This document shows, in pieces, positions 32,483-42,590 of a DNA stretch of 64,000 bases. The stretch spans positions 66,011,053 through 66,075,052 of the forward strand of contig CM060732.1 in assembly GCA_030704615.1 (NCBI GenBank). Direction: 5' to 3'. How positions within the stretch are numbered: the first letter of the stretch is position 1; every line of letters starts with the position of its first letter. This DNA is from Takakia lepidozioides (Eukaryota > Streptophyta > Takakiopsida > Takakiales > Takakiaceae). The notes below the pieces were generated by a model that worked only from the letters and a program-made list of their open reading frames with translations, was not told the origin of the DNA and did no database searches. The position numbers were made by a program, and so were the translations under genes.

Positions 32483-33600
32483 CTCAATGCATGTGCCGCG
32501 GCTGTGGAACAAGGCGAGCGGGTCCATGCCGAAATCAAGACAGCTAGATTTGAGTCAGATGTCCAAGTAAGCAATGCTCTTGTCAGCATGTATTGCAAAT
32601 GTAGGAGTATAGTGAATGCGCACCAAGTTTTTGACAATATGCATACATAATATGTGATTGCATGGACTGCAATGATTGCAGAACTACCTGAGGAAGGACA
32701 TAGCGGAGAGGCAATCGAATACTTTCAGCAAATGCAACAGACACGCGTGAAGCCTAACAAGGTCACCGTTATGAGCATCCTGAAAGCATGTGGCAGCCGA
32801 GAATAAGGCAAGTATTTCCATGCAAGCATCATCAAGGCTGGATTTGAGTCAGATCTCCTTATGGGCACTGCCCTTGTCAGCATGTATTGCAAGTGTGGGG
32901 ATGTGGTGGGTGCAAGCCAAGTGTTTGACAAAATGCCCAAAGAAGATGTGTTCTCATGGAATATGATCACTTCAGGGTCATCTCAGCAAGGACGTGGTGC
33001 GTAAGCACTTGATTTCTATTAGCAAATGCAAAGAGAAGGTGTCAAGCCTGACCAGATCACTTTCATTAGTAGCCTTAGCGCATGCTCCAAGTTAGCGGCG
33101 CCCTTGCATGAAGGCAGGAAGGTCCATGACCACGTGGTCAATTCTGGATTTGAGTCAGATGTCTTAGTGGGTACTACTCTTATTAGCATGTATGCCAAGT
33201 GCGGGAGTCTCGGGGATGCAAGACAAGTGGAAAGAACACTTTATTGAACAAATTATTGGAAAGAATACAGCGTCACGGAATGCTATGATTGTAGGATATG
33301 CCCAGCATGGTTTGGGTACTGAGGCCCTAAAACTCTTTGAAGGGATGCAATAGGAAGGGGTGAAACCGACCAACGTCACTTTTATTGGAATCCTCTCTGC
33401 ATGCAGTCATGCGGGCCTACTAGATGAGGGCTGTCATCACTTCCATTCTATGAGTCAAGTTCATGGTATCACACCAACAAAGTTGCCTTATGGTTACGTG
33501 GTTGAACTTCTTGGCCGTGCAGGGCGTTTGGATGAAGCAGACTTTAGTGTTGTACAGAACAGGGGCCTCTGTGAGTTTTGCGGGAAGTCAATGACTCTTT
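32483..33600 (+). pseudogene. PPR protein, 3' half of the split gene
   Basis: Continues the PPR array after the transposon: LNACAAAVEQGERVHAEIK from 32483, then VSNALVSMYCKC, and further L- and S-type motifs (FESDVLVGTTLISMYAKCG, about 33150-33206). It runs to the E-type region (ILSACSHAGLLDEGCHHF, about 33390-33443, and VVELLGRAGRLDEAD, about 33500-33544). The frame is broken by stops near 33004 and 33033, by TAG at 33351 (where the paralogue pattern MQQEGVKP predicts Gln), and by small shifts. The end at about 33550 dissolves into unrelated sequence before any DYW domain. This half also decayed, so the gene was dead before or soon after the insertion. Confidence 0.82.
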
Positions 33601-34846
33601 GGGCATGAAAGAGCCTCGAATCCTGTGTAATCTGATGGCCACTCCGTTCTTGCAGCAAGTGTGTAGGTAGCCTTTATGCACCCATAAAAGGTTTTTAACT
33701 GAATTATTTGACAAAAGGTAGCATGTTTGGTTTGCTTCCACCGAGATATCATGTTTGTGTTCATGATATGCATGCTATGTTTCTTGTCACTACCTGAGAG
33801 AACCACTTATGGAATTCCATCCTCCAATTCGAGAACTATATCTAACTTAGTTGTTGTGGATTACTTTAAAATAATGTTTGCTAGTGTATCAGTGCTCTAA
33901 TGCCAAATCATCTATTCGTTATCATCTTCCTTGTGCTCTATCTGAAGATGATAAACTTTCTCTTGCCTCCCCTTATGACAAACTTGTTGAGATTCTTGTC
34001 ACTTTGAAAGCACCCACGCGATCGACAATATGCTAATTATAGAGTTATTTAAGGCTAAGTGGTTAACCAAAGAGAATTTTTCCTTAACATGGCCGATGAC
34101 ATCTGCACTTGACACTCGGCTTGCGTCTCTCACAGGGCCCCTCATTTCTGGAACGCAGTCACCCTACCATTTCCAAGTGCATTTGCAACCCAAGTGGAGT
34201 CCACGAAACTTTATGTGTGCTTACATATGTCCAATTAGTTGCGAGTGCCGGAATTTCCCTACAAGGTCATGTGACATAAGGATGTGAAGATGCTTAAGAA
34301 CAATATACGTTGGGCTGCTCATGGCTTGGACTGGCATGCAACAGTCTCATGGATAGGGCCTGCGATTGTCATATGATAAAATCATGGGATGGATGCATGA
34401 ATGATTGCTTTTACATGCAAGTTGGAGAGCCACCGCATCTTTGGGATGAATGAACCATCATGGATGAAGATTAGAAGTTATCATACAATGAATGAAAACA
34501 CATGCAGAAAGTATGAAAGCATATAGTGCCCGTACAAGGGAATGATTCCATTAGTCATGAATGGTATCATGAAACCATAAAAGCGTAATACCATTCCCAT
34601 CCCAAATGGGAGGAAAGCATGCATGCAAGATTTGAGATGGAAGTTGGATACCCACTTTGAAAGAAATATGGATATGCACTCTGTTGCATTCATAAAATTT
34701 CCAAAGCATTGAGAACGAACCATATAGATGAAGCATGATACGTCATGGAAACAATAGGATTTCAACTGTTGGCACCAATGTCATTGTGGTCAAATTTAGA
34801 AACAGGGGAATGTACACAGGATGCACCTTTCCACAATAACAACTTT
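33601..34846. other. Spacer, no gene seen
   Basis: Between two PPR remnants in tail-to-tail orientation. Around 34370-34740 are several CATGCATG/ATGGATGCATGAATG words, but no clear repeat unit or coding feature. Confidence 0.4.
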
Positions 34847-35613
34847 TCACCAGTAATCCCCACAAGAACAAACCCCATCTTTGAAGTGATGAAAGCGATT
34901 AGCGTCCCGTACAACAATTGCTCGCCCAAAAATCTTTGAGATGAATTTGGTGGAGGTTTGGCAGTCACCACACACCCGAAGATTGTTGATGAGACAGAGA
35001 GGCGTCCTAGGGGTCGTGCTGATGAGCCCAAAACCAATGGCCAGCTTCTCACTGTGGTGACAGAGAGAAAATTCATTTTGCTCCATGTAATACAAAGTGT
35101 GTATAAGGCACATACTCTGCCTTCTTCATCTGCCCAGACAATCTTCTCAGCTTAGCATGGATTTCACTAATTTTGGGATGCAATTTGTCATCTACAACAA
35201 AGGTGTGCACCATGTTCCCAACCTCAATACAGCAGCAACCTGGCTCCTTTTCAACCCCTCTGACCTTCATCATCTCTCTCACCTTTGCACTAACGTTCCA
35301 CCTGCCAGCTGCAACAAAGATGTTTGATAGCAACACATAAGTCACAACATCTTGGTCATCCACTTAGAATAAATGTTGCCGCACGTTCAGCCATCTCCAC
35401 ATTGCCATGGCTTCTGCAGGCACCAAGCAAGGCCAATCACACCACAACATCTAGTTCCATTGGCATTTTAGTATTGAGGTCCTCTGCTTCATCCAATTGT
35501 CCGCACGTCCAAGAAGGTCCACCATGCAGCCAAAGTGCTTTACCGTCGGAGTCACATCGTGATCTGGACTCAGGGAATCGAAGTAGCATCTTCCTTCATC
35601 CAGTAGGCCAGCA
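34847..35613 (-). pseudogene. DYW-type PPR protein, C-terminal part
   Basis: The minus strand encodes, in order, the E region (HAGLLDEGRCYFDSLSPDHD and FGCMVDLLGRA, from 35613), the E/E+ region (VTYVLLSNIFVAAGRWN, EKEPGCCCIEVGNMVHTF, about 35350-35200) and a DYW domain ([45 protein letters not shown], stop at 34847). The HSE and CxxC cytidine-deaminase signature is present (HSE...CGDC). The family edits C to U in organelle RNA. Frame shifts near 35400-35460 and 35090 and the loss of all upstream repeats make it a fragment. Its 5' side is cut at 35614 by the end of the second LTR element. Confidence 0.85.
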
Positions 35614-37226
35614 TGTCTTGCCACGCACCTCACTTCGGTAAGCTCCCCTTTAAGTCATAGTTACTTGTTTTGATGCGCGCGCCTCACTCACAACCTGGCC
35701 GCCGGGCCAACTCGGAGCTTCGGCTGCTCACCGGGACATAACGGTCCCCCTTTACTCTTCCCAAAAGACCCTCCACCAATTTGGGCCTAGTGGAAATTCC
35801 CTTTGGTAGATGGCAGTCCGGAATAGCTCCCCACTTCTTGGTCGCTTTCCGGCTCGCTCGCTTACTCACTAGTTTTTGGTCACCAACGGGCTTGCACCGT
35901 TCTTGGGGTTGCTACTCCCTATATATACTTCTGTGACTGTCCGCGGGGGTTTCACAAACAACCCTGCCATTTTATGGCGAACCACCACGAAGACCCTCGA
36001 CTCCCGGTGATGAGTCGCGGTGATCAGTCTTGGCCCACCCACCACGGCCCCATTGGACCATGATGGGTCCCAAGACTCCCCACGACTCCCACCACAAGGT
36101 CTCCACCCCATGGTGAGTCCTATGTCACCCCCACTAAGTCCCACTAAGCTACCACCACCCCTTGTGGAGCCACCCCCACCGCAACCCGGTGTGCGGGGCT
36201 CCACCTAGTGAGCGCCTCCGCCTCCTTGAGTGCCTTGGGCAATCAAGGGTGCTTTAGCCCCCCGTACCTATTGCTGCCACCGCCCCCACCACAGGGGCAG
36301 CCCCTCTGCGTCCCGACCCCCTGCCCTCAAGGCAAAGGGCCACGACACACACCCCTACCAATAGGGAGTCGATATCCTCATCGACTTGTCCATTTTGTAG
36401 AAATGAACATCCAAGTTGTGGTGTCCCATGGCAAAGAACCAAACCCCACACTTGACTCTACTCTCCACTAGCTAGTTCGGCCGACTTCCTCCAAGTCCCC
36501 GCTAAGGGTGGAGCCTCTCAAGCTCCTCCCAGTGCACTCTTCTTGGCCTACTCCAAGGCCAAGGAACGATCCTCCACGAGGATCGAATCGCCTTACTACA
36601 ACAACATTGCTTGCGACCGCTCATGATGCCCTTTTGGCATCACCTTGAGCAAGGGTTCACCTTGAACCCTTTTTGACTAGGAAGATAACCTTGAACTAAC
36701 CATGCGCCCCAATAACTACAATTGAGTCCGCCTTGGAATGCTGGCATGAGGTACGGGAACACGTTGAAGCCGCACTACGACTTCGTCCCGAGGCTACACG
36801 ATTATAGTACGTGAACGGAAGCACGTAGCTTCCGCGTTAGCTCGCACCAGGTGCGCACTAGCACGTGAACTCCCAAGGAAGGCGCAAGTTTCCTTGCCCC
36901 TTGGATGGGAGTCACCCGATTTTGGCACTACGCAAACACACGATTAATCCAATTTACCTCTCCCACTTTTGTAAGCTAGCATGCATTCTACACACTAGCC
37001 AACCATATCTTGCATCACCATTCTAAACAAAATAGGACGCACAACATTTGGAAACCATTTCATTTATAACAAAATTTGTACAATACATGTTTTTGCAATC
37101 GGATTCCTGAGCTAGCTAAGCCGGGCTAAGCAAACATTTGGAAATCTTTTCATTTATAACAAAATTTGTACAATACAAGTTTTTGCAATCGGATTCCTGA
37201 GCTAGCTAAGCCGGGTTAAGCATGCA
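35614..37226 (-). repeat. 3' LTR of the second Ty3/gypsy element
   Basis: Starts TGTC and ends GCATGCA on the plus strand, followed by TTTCCTCCCCC (the complement of a polypurine tract, 37227-37237). A TATA-type TATATATAG lies on the minus strand near 35928-35920. A 90-bp tandem duplication is at 37043-37221. An old short repeat at 35614 (TGTCTTGCCACGCACC) differs from the other LTR by a small indel. Confidence 0.82.
37043..37221. repeat. 90-bp tandem duplication inside the LTR
   Basis: Two copies start AACATTTGGAAA at 37043 and 37133 and end AGCTAGCTAAGCCGGG.TAAGC. They differ at a handful of bases. In element orientation they lie at the very start of U3. Confidence 0.85.
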
Positions 37227-37260
37227 TTTCCTCCCCCATGATCCAAGGTTGATGTCCCCA

Positions 37261-37801
37261 TCAACGTTTCTTCCGCTTTTGAGGTCGCCCTTCGAAAGCT
37301 GCAACCGCCTCGAATGCGTTTCCCATTTCTGAGGCACGCACCCAAGATGTCTCCACATGATGATAGCCCTTCCATTTCACGAGATATTCCGTTTCTCGAT
37401 TCTTGAACCTCCTCGACTTAAGCACTGCCTCCACCGCGTACTCAGGTTCATTTTCATGATCCAACAGCACAGGTGGCGGACGCAACACTTGATGCCGATT
37501 CGGACGCGCTTGATCTTTGAAGTAAGGCTTCAAAAGGAGAGACGTAGAATACTGGGTGCACCTTGATGTTTGTCGGTAGCTCCAATTCATACACGTCCTC
37601 ATTCATAACCTTCCGGATGCGAAAAGGTCCCGCATATGGAGGTACGAACTTCGGACTCACTTCCGGAGGTAGTCGGAAATTCTTGATGTTCAACCAGACC
37701 TCCATGTCTGCCTCAAACTTAACTTCCCTCCGCTTCTGATTCGCCTGCCGTTCATACCGTTTCCTAGATTTGGCAATGTTGTACTTTGCGAGCTTCAACA
37801 A
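37261..37801 (-). pseudogene. Integrase C-terminus and chromodomain of the second element
   Basis: The minus frame from 37801 gives the GPF segment (VPPYAGPFRIRKVMNEDVYE, ELPTNIKVHPVFYVS). After a one-base shift near 37550, the frame ending at 37261 gives PYFKDQARPNRHQ and a clear chromodomain (AVEAVLKSRRFKNRETEYLV, then KWKGYHHVETSW, about 37430-37340). Chromodomains target integration to heterochromatin in this family (established for chromoviruses). Confidence 0.85.
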
Positions 37802-37946
37802 GTTCGCGTTCTTCCAGTACCGCCGCTACTGCCGGTTCCTCAACGTCCTAGGCGGTCCAACTTGTCGGCACCAGAGGTGCTTTTCCATAAACCAATACGA
37901 AAGGGAAAACTCCCGTTGCGGAGTGTTTTGTGTTATTATAACAGAA

Positions 37947-38738
37947 CTATGTCGCGTCCAAGTGCTCCACCCAATCTGATTGGTCTGCCGACACGTAATT
38001 CCGCAAGATTTGCTTCACCACGGAATTCACTCTTTCCGTTTGGCCGTCCGTCATAGGTCGGAAGGCAGTGCTCATCTTGAGCCTCGTCCCCATCTTCTTC
38101 CAAAGTGCCCTCCAAAATTTACTCGTAAACTTTGGATCGCGGTCCGAGACAATATCCTTCGGGAGTCCATGATGCTTGAAGACGTGGGCGAAGTAAAGTC
38201 GCCCCGTCTCCTGCGCCATTGCCGTCTCCTTGGTGGGGATGAAATGGCCCATTTTACTGAACCTATCCACCACCACCATGATTGCATCGAATCCTTTTGA
38301 CAGCGGCATAGCAGTCATGAAATCCATCGAGACACTTTCCCAAGACCCCTCTGGAATCGGCAAGGGTTGTAACAGCCCCGCTTGCTTTTTGTACTCGCTC
38401 CGGTTTTGTTGGCATGTGGTGCATGTCTTGACATACTCCTCAGCCTCCTCCTTCAGTTTGGGCCAGAAATATTCTTTCTTCAAGAGTGCCGCGGTGTGCT
38501 TGGCTCCGCCGTGGCCCACAAGCGGGCCATCATGGCATTCTCTCAAGAGACTATCTCTGATCCCTCCCTTCGGCACGTAGAGACGCTTTTGCTTATACCG
38601 GAGCAGTCCATTTTGCAAGTGGAATTGCGATTTAACCCCCATCCTCAAGTCCCGCATCACGGACTTCGTCATCTCATCCTTCCGGTAAGCCTTCCGGATC
38701 TTCCTTTGGAGCGTCGTCTCGCCCCTGTACACCAACAT
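37947..38738 (-). pseudogene. Integrase core of the second element
   Basis: HHCC finger (CHDGPLVGHGGAKHTAALL, CTTCQQNR) followed by the core with Asp in SMDFMTAMP and Asp in SDRDPKFTS. The third acidic residue position, after DGQTERVNSVV, reads Lys (AAG) where this family has Glu, a G-to-A change, so the enzyme is catalytically dead. A TAG at 37947-37949 ends the frame, while the same frame continues with FCYNNTKHSATG. Confidence 0.87.
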
Positions 38739-38767
38739 GAGCTACTGCTTTCTACTTAAAGCATCGG

Positions 38768-39618
38768 CTACCACATTGTCTCGTCCCGGTTTGTACTGTC
38801 GAACACCGCCAAAGTATCTTGCCACCTAAGTTGTTTTGGGGACAACTTAGGCTGCGTGGCAAAATACTTCACCGTGACATTGTCCGTGAATACCTTCACC
38901 GGGTTGGAACCAACATAGTGGCGCCAAAGCTCAAGGCAATGCACCACTGCCTTCATTTCCTTCTCATGTGTAGGCCATCGTCGCTCCACTTCATTCAGTT
39001 TCTTACTTTCGTAAGCCACTGGACGTCCATCCTACATAAGTACACCCCCTATTGCGAAGTCGACGCATCCGTATGAATCTCAAATGGACGGTCGAACTCT
39101 GGGATTTTGAGGACTGGAGCTTTCGCCATCCGCTGCTTCAACTCGGCAAAAGCTTGGCCACAAACGGTGTTCTATACCCAGACTTTGGATTTATACAAAA
39201 GGTCTGACAGCGGCCCCGCGATCTTGGCGAATTTTCTCACATACTTCCGGTAATAGGAGGCGAGTCCTAGGAAGGATCGCACTCCCGGGACCGAAGTTGG
39301 AGGCTCCCAATCCAAGATCACTCTCACTTTTCTGTCATCCATTTTGATCCCATCCTGTGTAATCACATGCCCCAGGAACTCCACTTTTGTGACCCCGAAT
39401 TCGCACTTTGAAGCTTTGGCATACAGCTTCCCTTCCCGCAATTTCTGGAACACCCTTTTGAGGTGCTCCAGGTGCTCTTCCCTTGTTTTTGAGTACACCA
39501 GTATGTCATCGATGTATACGATCACAAAGTCATCCAACCACTCCTGGAAAAGGTTGTTCATTAGCGTGCTAAAGGTCGCGGGTTCATTGGTGAGCCTATG
39601 TGCCCGGGCTCCCCGCAA
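38768..39618 (-). pseudogene. Reverse transcriptase (second half) and RNase H of the second element
   Basis: Begins abruptly at the RT palm, RLTNEPATFSTLMNNLF, with the catalytic YIDDILVYS (about 39510-39484), connection region and LGLASYYRKYVRKF. After a gap with a frame change, RNase H (MAYESKKLNEVERRWPTHEK, ELWRHYVG) runs from 39019 to 38768. The upstream half of RT and all protease are absent: the zinc knuckle of gag is joined directly to this point at about 39600. Confidence 0.87.
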
Positions 39619-40687
39619 TTAAAGCACACTCCATCGAAGGTCGCCTTTTGTCCGCCATAGGCCGTCGCACCTGATTTTCTTTTCAGAGCACCGGGTGTTG
39701 TCTTGGCGTATGAAGGCCCTCCCTTCGATTTCCACGTGCCATTGTTGCCGCGTGGCCTATCCCACTTCTTTTCCGGTCGAAAGAAGTCACCCTCCCGCCG
39801 GGTCTTCTTGTGGTTCAGCTCCGTACGGCCTTGTCTTTCACCCCTAGGGACATCCGAGATACATTCAGCCCTCTCAATTGCCTCGTTCAAAGTCTTAGGT
39901 GGCTTCTCCTCCAACTTCCGCCTGGCCCATGGGGCCAGTCCCGCCACAAAGTTGAAGACCATTTCTGGTTCTGCCATGTCCGCGACTTCGAGCAACAGCA
40001 CATTGAAAGCCTGAACATATCCCCGAATGTCATCCGTATGCTTCAAATTCCTCATCTTGTCCCGGGCGAGCCAGGACGCGTTGAGGGGCACAAATTGTTT
40101 CATCGTCAGTTCCTTGAACCCACTCCAGTTCAAGGTTTCCGGGTTTGGACCTCGGTCGTGAAGGCGTTTCTGCCACCATTGTTGAGCATAGCCCCTCAAA
40201 TAGGTGGGAGCCACTTCCACCCGATCCTCGTCACTCAACTTGGCCGCCCGGAAGTACTACTCTAGCTCCAAGAGCCATGTGTTGAATGCCTTCCGATTTC
40301 AGACGCCCTCGAAGGTGTCGGGATCCTTAGGCTTCACCTTAAACTTTGCCTTAGTGGAAGTGACATTAGTCGCCTTCGACATGTCTTTCAACGTCCCGCC
40401 AAACTGCGCAAACAACCCTTCCCAAAAGGCTGCTGGCATGGGAGGCATCTGTTGGTCTGTCGGAGCTCTAAGGAATTCCTCGAGCTCAGACTCCTTAGAT
40501 TCCTCCCGTTCTTGAACGGCCTCGCTTTCAAAAGCATGCATCGCTTCCTCAAATGGCCGCTTCGGTGACACATCGCCCCCATCGGGCTCACCAGGATCAT
40601 CATCTTTCGGGCCGTTCCGCTTTCGCTTTGGCTTGCCCGACCTCATGATGAGGCCGATCCCAAGGACGATCGCGTACTGAACTCTAA
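39600..40687 (-). pseudogene. gag: gag of the second element
   Basis: One minus-strand frame reads an acidic/basic N-terminus (GKPKRKRNGPKDDDPGEPDG), then the gag capsid region (YLRGYAQQWWQKRLHDRG, FKELTMKQFVPL, DDIRGYVQAFN) and a first zinc-knuckle half, CFNCGEPGH. It contains TGA at 40301-40299 (after TFEGV) and TAG at 40259-40257 (before YFRAAKL). Both are single C-to-T steps from Arg and Gln codons. The knuckle is cut by the deletion that joins it to RT. Confidence 0.85.
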
Positions 40688-40699
40688 GCTCTGATACCA
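40688..40699 (-). other. Primer-binding site of the second element
   Basis: The minus strand reads TGGTATCAGAGC, two bases from the 5' LTR end (40702). Confidence 0.9.
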
Positions 40700-40701
40700 A
40701 G

Positions 40702-40927
40702 TGTCGCGCACCTCACTTCGGTAAGCTCCCCTTTAAGTCATAGTTACTCGCTTTGATGCGCGTGCCTAACTCCCAACCTGGCCGCCGGGCCAACTCGGAG
40801 CTTCGGCTGCTCACCGGGACATAACAGTCCCCCTTTACTCTTCCCAAAAGACCCTCCACCAATTTGGGCCTAGTGGAAATTCCCTTTGGTAGATGGCAGT
40901 CCGGAATAGCTCCCCACTCCTTGGTCG
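40702..40927 (-). repeat. Truncated 5' LTR of the second element
   Basis: Matches 35614-35844 with about seven substitutions and a small indel. The match stops exactly at TTGGTCG (40921-40927), where the AAACAGAGGAG minisatellite begins. Confidence 0.88.
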
Positions 40928-41245
40928 AAACAGAGGAGTACAAATCAAATCAACGTGGCTTCATAGTGAATGGCGGTACCGACAGTCACAAACTGCAGGT
41001 GTGAAAACCCATAAACAGAGGAGTACAAAGAAAATCAAGATGGCTTCATAGTGAATGGCGGTACCACCAGTCACAAACTGCTGGTGTGGAAAACCATAAA
41101 CAGAAGAGTACAAAGCAAATCAAGATGGCTTCATAGTGAATGGCGGTACCACCACTCCCAAACTGCTGGTGTGGAAAACCATAAACAGAGGAGTACAAAG
41201 CAAATCAACATGGCTTCATAGTGATGGTCGGTACCGACCCTCACT
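40928..41245. repeat. Minisatellite, about 85 bp, four units
   Basis: Units start AAACAGAGGAGTACAAA at about 40928, 41012, 41097 and 41182, each with GGCTTCATAGTGAATGGCGG and TACC. They differ at a few positions; the last unit is partial and changed. It directly abuts the broken LTR. Confidence 0.87.
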
Positions 41246-41280
41246 TTCTAGGACATTGCACTCACTCTCTTCGTAGATCT

Positions 41281-41619
41281 TTAAATAGGAATTGGAAGGT
41301 AGAGAACACTTACTAGCGCCTTCTTAGGTTTTGAATTTGTATCCCCTTCTGCAGCTTTCCTCTTCCCTTTCTCATCTGCCGGAATTTCTGTCTGCTCTAG
41401 GGTTTGTAGACCTTCTCCCGGATCAGCGTTCCCCGGACTTCCACCTCCTTCAGTTTCCCTGCGAATCAGCTCTGCTTCCACAGTCTGGTTTCCAACGCTC
41501 ACTGTTCTCTCTAATTGTGTGACAGCTGCAGCCTCATTCTCGGTCTGCTCTTGTGTTGCAGTCTCCGCGTTCACCTGCTGCCTTGGCCCTGTGTTCTCCA
41601 TCAAGCGACACCTCGTCAT
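41281..41619 (-). CDS. Unrecognised acidic protein, possible first exon
   Basis: The minus strand has a start at 41607 or 41589 and encodes a charged, Glu/Gln/Thr-rich low-complexity chain (TATQEQTENEAAAVTQLERT, then DEKGKRKAAEGDTNSKPKKA). The codon after KKAL is followed by GTAAGTG, a good splice donor near 41310, so this could be exon 1 of a gene whose remainder was displaced by the element to the left. The basic KRK/KPKK clusters could act as nuclear signals. No domain is recognised, and it may be chance. Confidence 0.3.
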   Translation of the reverse strand: MTRCRLMENTGPRQQVNAETATQEQTENEAAAVTQLERTVSVGNQTVEAELIRRETEGGGSPGNADPGEGLQTLEQTEIPADEKGKRKAAEGDTNSKPKKALVSVLYLPIPI

Positions 41620-41639
41620 TTGCTCTCTTGCTCTGAGTC

Positions 41640-42590
41640 TCTCTCTAAGGGAAGTAAAATAGAGTGACTTCCTTCTCTTTCGAATCGTAGAAGAAACGCT
41701 CTCCAGCTTGACTACCTCTCTCCCTCTAAATGCGGAAACTTGAAAGATAAAGTGAGTTGCGTGCGTGCGTTGGGGATTGCCTCTAGAAGCATCGGATTCC
41801 CTGTCGCATGACCGTTACACAAATGTCGCTCCTTTATTAGTGCACCTGCCAGCCATTAGTGGACAGCTGTTCGTATGCAATGTAGTAATCGATGTCTGAC
41901 GTGTGTCGCCCAAAATGAACGGCGTGTCGTTTATTTGAACGGTTTCAATAATTGAAAATAACAGCGACAGATAATATAAATGAATACCACATTGCATATA
42001 AACAACGACTGCTCAGCCTAAAACCAATGGTCTGACTGCTCAGCCTAAACCAAAATGCCTATGCCATCAGAACCTTGCCACCGTGGAATAAAATATATAG
42101 GGCCATCTGGCGCACAATCTCAGACAAATAAATGTAAATGTACGAGTGTTTGATGACATATTTTTGGATATCATACACATTCATCCTTGTAATCCAACCC
42201 CATGTACATTTCACAGTTTGGACTTTCCAGGTGCGCATGATCATTGGTACTAGTATAAAGATGCATTTACTTCATCTATCCCACCCTCACATCCTTTGGC
42301 ACACTTCCGAGAAGTCGGCTGGTTATTATGTTTATTGATGAGGTTCTGAATAAAGGTTTAACAGCTACCGAAATTGCTCCTAGGGATACTCTGTCTACAT
42401 GGCCCACAAAAAAAGTAATTAAAATGGACGGCTGCATGTCTGGAAGGAATAACAGAATGTGCACAATCATCGTGTGAGCTTTCTCCGCGATATTCTCTGC
42501 TCATTCTTCAACAGTATACTGGAGACCTCAGTCAACAGATTTCACTGAAGAGCTGCGATAGCAAGGCATCTTCGTACTAGAGGAGGGAAG
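41640..42590. other. Spacer, no gene seen
   Basis: Upstream of the possible minus-strand exon and upstream of the plus-strand relic at 42591. No coding or repeat feature is recognised. Confidence 0.4.

Larger units (their letters stand above)
35614..40927 (-). mobile_element. Ty3/gypsy chromovirus, internally deleted and 5'-truncated
   Basis: Minus-strand element. The full 3' LTR is on the left (35614-37226); on the right is the last 226 bp of the 5' LTR (40702-40927) next to an iMet primer site. Coding order on the minus strand is gag, reverse transcriptase (second half only), RNase H, integrase, chromodomain. Protease and the first part of RT are missing. The shared LTR parts show about seven substitutions in 226 bp, so it is older than the element at 4331. 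Loss of U3 in the 5' LTR removes the promoter. It interrupts the DYW gene at 35613/35614. Confidence 0.9.
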
